A program made the translations under genes and the position numbers. A stretch of DNA of 32,798 nt from the NCBI RefSeq assembly GCF_013166515.1, contig NZ_JABKKJ010000027.1, positions 1 to 32,798 on the forward strand, given 5' to 3'. The stretch is from Xylanibacter caecicola. Lineage in GTDB: Bacteria > Bacteroidota > Bacteroidia > Bacteroidales > Bacteroidaceae. Below, piece after piece: positions 32,031 to 32,798 of this stretch (the stretch's first letter is position 1; every line of letters starts with the position of its first letter). Below the pieces are notes generated by a model, which was given only the letters and a program-made list of their open reading frames with translations, was not told where the DNA came from and made no database searches.

Positions 32031-32618
32031 ATGAAAAGAATATTTTTGGTGATTTTCTGCATGGTTCTGTTCTTATCTAACAGTCATGCGCAGCATCTTA
32101 TTTTTTGGGGTATACCAATAAATGGAACAATAACCGATTTTGAAAAATACTTAATAAGTAAAGGATTTGAAAAGAATTATTGTATGGGTGGTGAATATAT
32201 AATTAATGAGATTGATAACCAAAGAGCATATTATAAAGGTTCTTATAACAATTATATGTGTAAGGTAGATGTCCTCACTACTCCACTAAGTGGTAATGTT
32301 TACATGTGTCATATTTCTATTTTTGGACAAAATCGAAAAGTCCTTGAAAAAACTTATTATGAATTGATAGAGTTAATGATAAATGATAACAATTTAATGA
32401 AAAACAATTATAGCTATAAATATTCAAGTGGCTATTTAAATGATTATGGTAAAGTTAGTATTTTATTAGATCAAGGTTTCATTTTGATGACATTTGAAGA
32501 CACACAAAATTCTTCATTACGGAAAGCTGAGTCAATATTAGGAAAAAAGTCTTGTAAATATTTACAGAAAAAATATAATAATACTCTTTTTTATGATAAA
32601 AATCCAAGGTATAAATAA
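32031..32618 (+). CDS. Small secreted protein (unknown)
   Basis: About 195 residues from ATG 32031 (MKRIFLVIFCMVLFLSNSHAQ), which gives a Sec signal peptide; the longer frame from 31998 would start inside the leader element. The mature start HLIFWGIPINGTITDFEKYL is followed by KGF, a pattern I have met in small secreted Bacteroidales proteins, but I know no function. There are three cysteines in the mature part near the middle and one late. No TM or lipobox. Strongly AT-rich codon use (Asn, Lys, Tyr, Ile). Last gene in the window. Confidence 0.7.
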   Translation: MKRIFLVIFCMVLFLSNSHAQHLIFWGIPINGTITDFEKYLISKGFEKNYCMGGEYIINEIDNQRAYYKGSYNNYMCKVDVLTTPLSGNVYMCHISIFGQNRKVLEKTYYELIELMINDNNLMKNNYSYKYSSGYLNDYGKVSILLDQGFILMTFEDTQNSSLRKAESILGKKSCKYLQKKYNNTLFYDKNPRYK

Positions 32619-32798
32619 TTATTACATTGCTTGTTTTTTATAATAATAAGTAGACTTGTTTGTATTAATATAATGAAGTGATTTAAACTAATTTCAAACT
32701 GTTAAAATTCCTGCCAATATATTAAAATACAGCGTACTTCCGCAGAAATTCGCTATATTAGAGTTGCGACACTTTAATTTATCGAACCAATGCCGAAA
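32619..32798. other. AT-rich end of the window, no gene seen
   Basis: About 180 bp without an ORF. There is no T tract with a good stem after the last gene and no clear TAnnTTTG element. The next gene, if any, lies beyond the window. Confidence 0.5.

Noticed and set aside
25802..32798. Integrated prophage or transposon behind the AT-rich island
   Set aside because: No integrase, transposase, phage structural gene or paired terminal repeats were seen; acquisition is plausible but the vehicle is not visible.

Overview
The window looks like a chromosomal segment from a Bacteroidales bacterium, most likely a Prevotella/Segatella relative. The reasons are: Bacteroidetes-type promoters (TTG or TTTG at -33, TAnnTTTG at -7) in front of many genes; a Bacteroidetes-type LptD, an outer-membrane beta-barrel protein and GH28 polygalacturonases; CXXX-repeat peptide maturase genes; few Shine-Dalgarno sites; and intergenic repeats of a style I associate with Prevotella. 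Naming the genus is inference.

Layout. (1) 1-2911, plus strand: the end of a radical SAM/SPASM peptide-modification cluster (partial radical SAM maturase, SPASM-like maturase partner, small modification-system protein) running 6 bp upstream of tatA-tatC. (2) 3128-3427: a 53-residue protein gene and a 17-bp perfect inverted repeat. (3) 3509-12238, minus strand: a C_GCAxxG_C_C protein, GltA-type oxidoreductase, GH28, tRNA-Phe, then sppA-lpxK-punA-thiL read right to left. (4) 12410-18540, plus strand: a short-chain dehydrogenase, a second GH28, lptD and an outer-membrane beta-barrel protein. (5) 18602-24015, minus strand: pepT, a CPA2-type cation/proton antiporter with C-terminal TrkA-C-like domains, a catalytically degenerate M23-like protein and a HExxH gluzincin-like protein. 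(6) 24016-25952: about 1.9 kb without a protein gene, holding a promoter-bearing 66-bp tandem repeat, several dispersed repeats and hairpins, and a candidate ~425-nt structured noncoding RNA with its own promoter motif and intrinsic terminator. (7) 25953-32618, plus strand: a visibly more AT-rich island of genes without familiar names.

The island in (7) is the best candidate for an undescribed system. It encodes, tightly packed and in one direction, a four-TM protein with a large periplasmic domain, a P-loop GTPase (GPAASGKS, APGE, NKID), a bitopic protein (cytoplasmic domain, coiled coil, TM, periplasmic tail), a retropepsin-like aspartic protease lipoprotein, a second bitopic protein of the same architecture split by a -1 frameshift at a T7 run, a lipoprotein with an internal duplication, and a small secreted protein. 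The last two genes share an almost identical leader element just before their start codons. My reading is a trans-envelope GTPase-centred system, possibly related to GTPase-associated conflict systems; the function is unknown.

Elsewhere the genes are mostly envelope and housekeeping: LpxK and LptD in lipid A/LPS biogenesis, SppA in signal peptide turnover, ThiL in thiamine diphosphate synthesis, PNP in purine salvage, PepT in tripeptide use, and two GH28 enzymes for pectin. Two foldback repeat elements (8407-8570 and 22583-22794) each begin exactly at the stop codon of the preceding gene. They share their outer sequence but differ in a small palindrome that is identical in both arms of one element.
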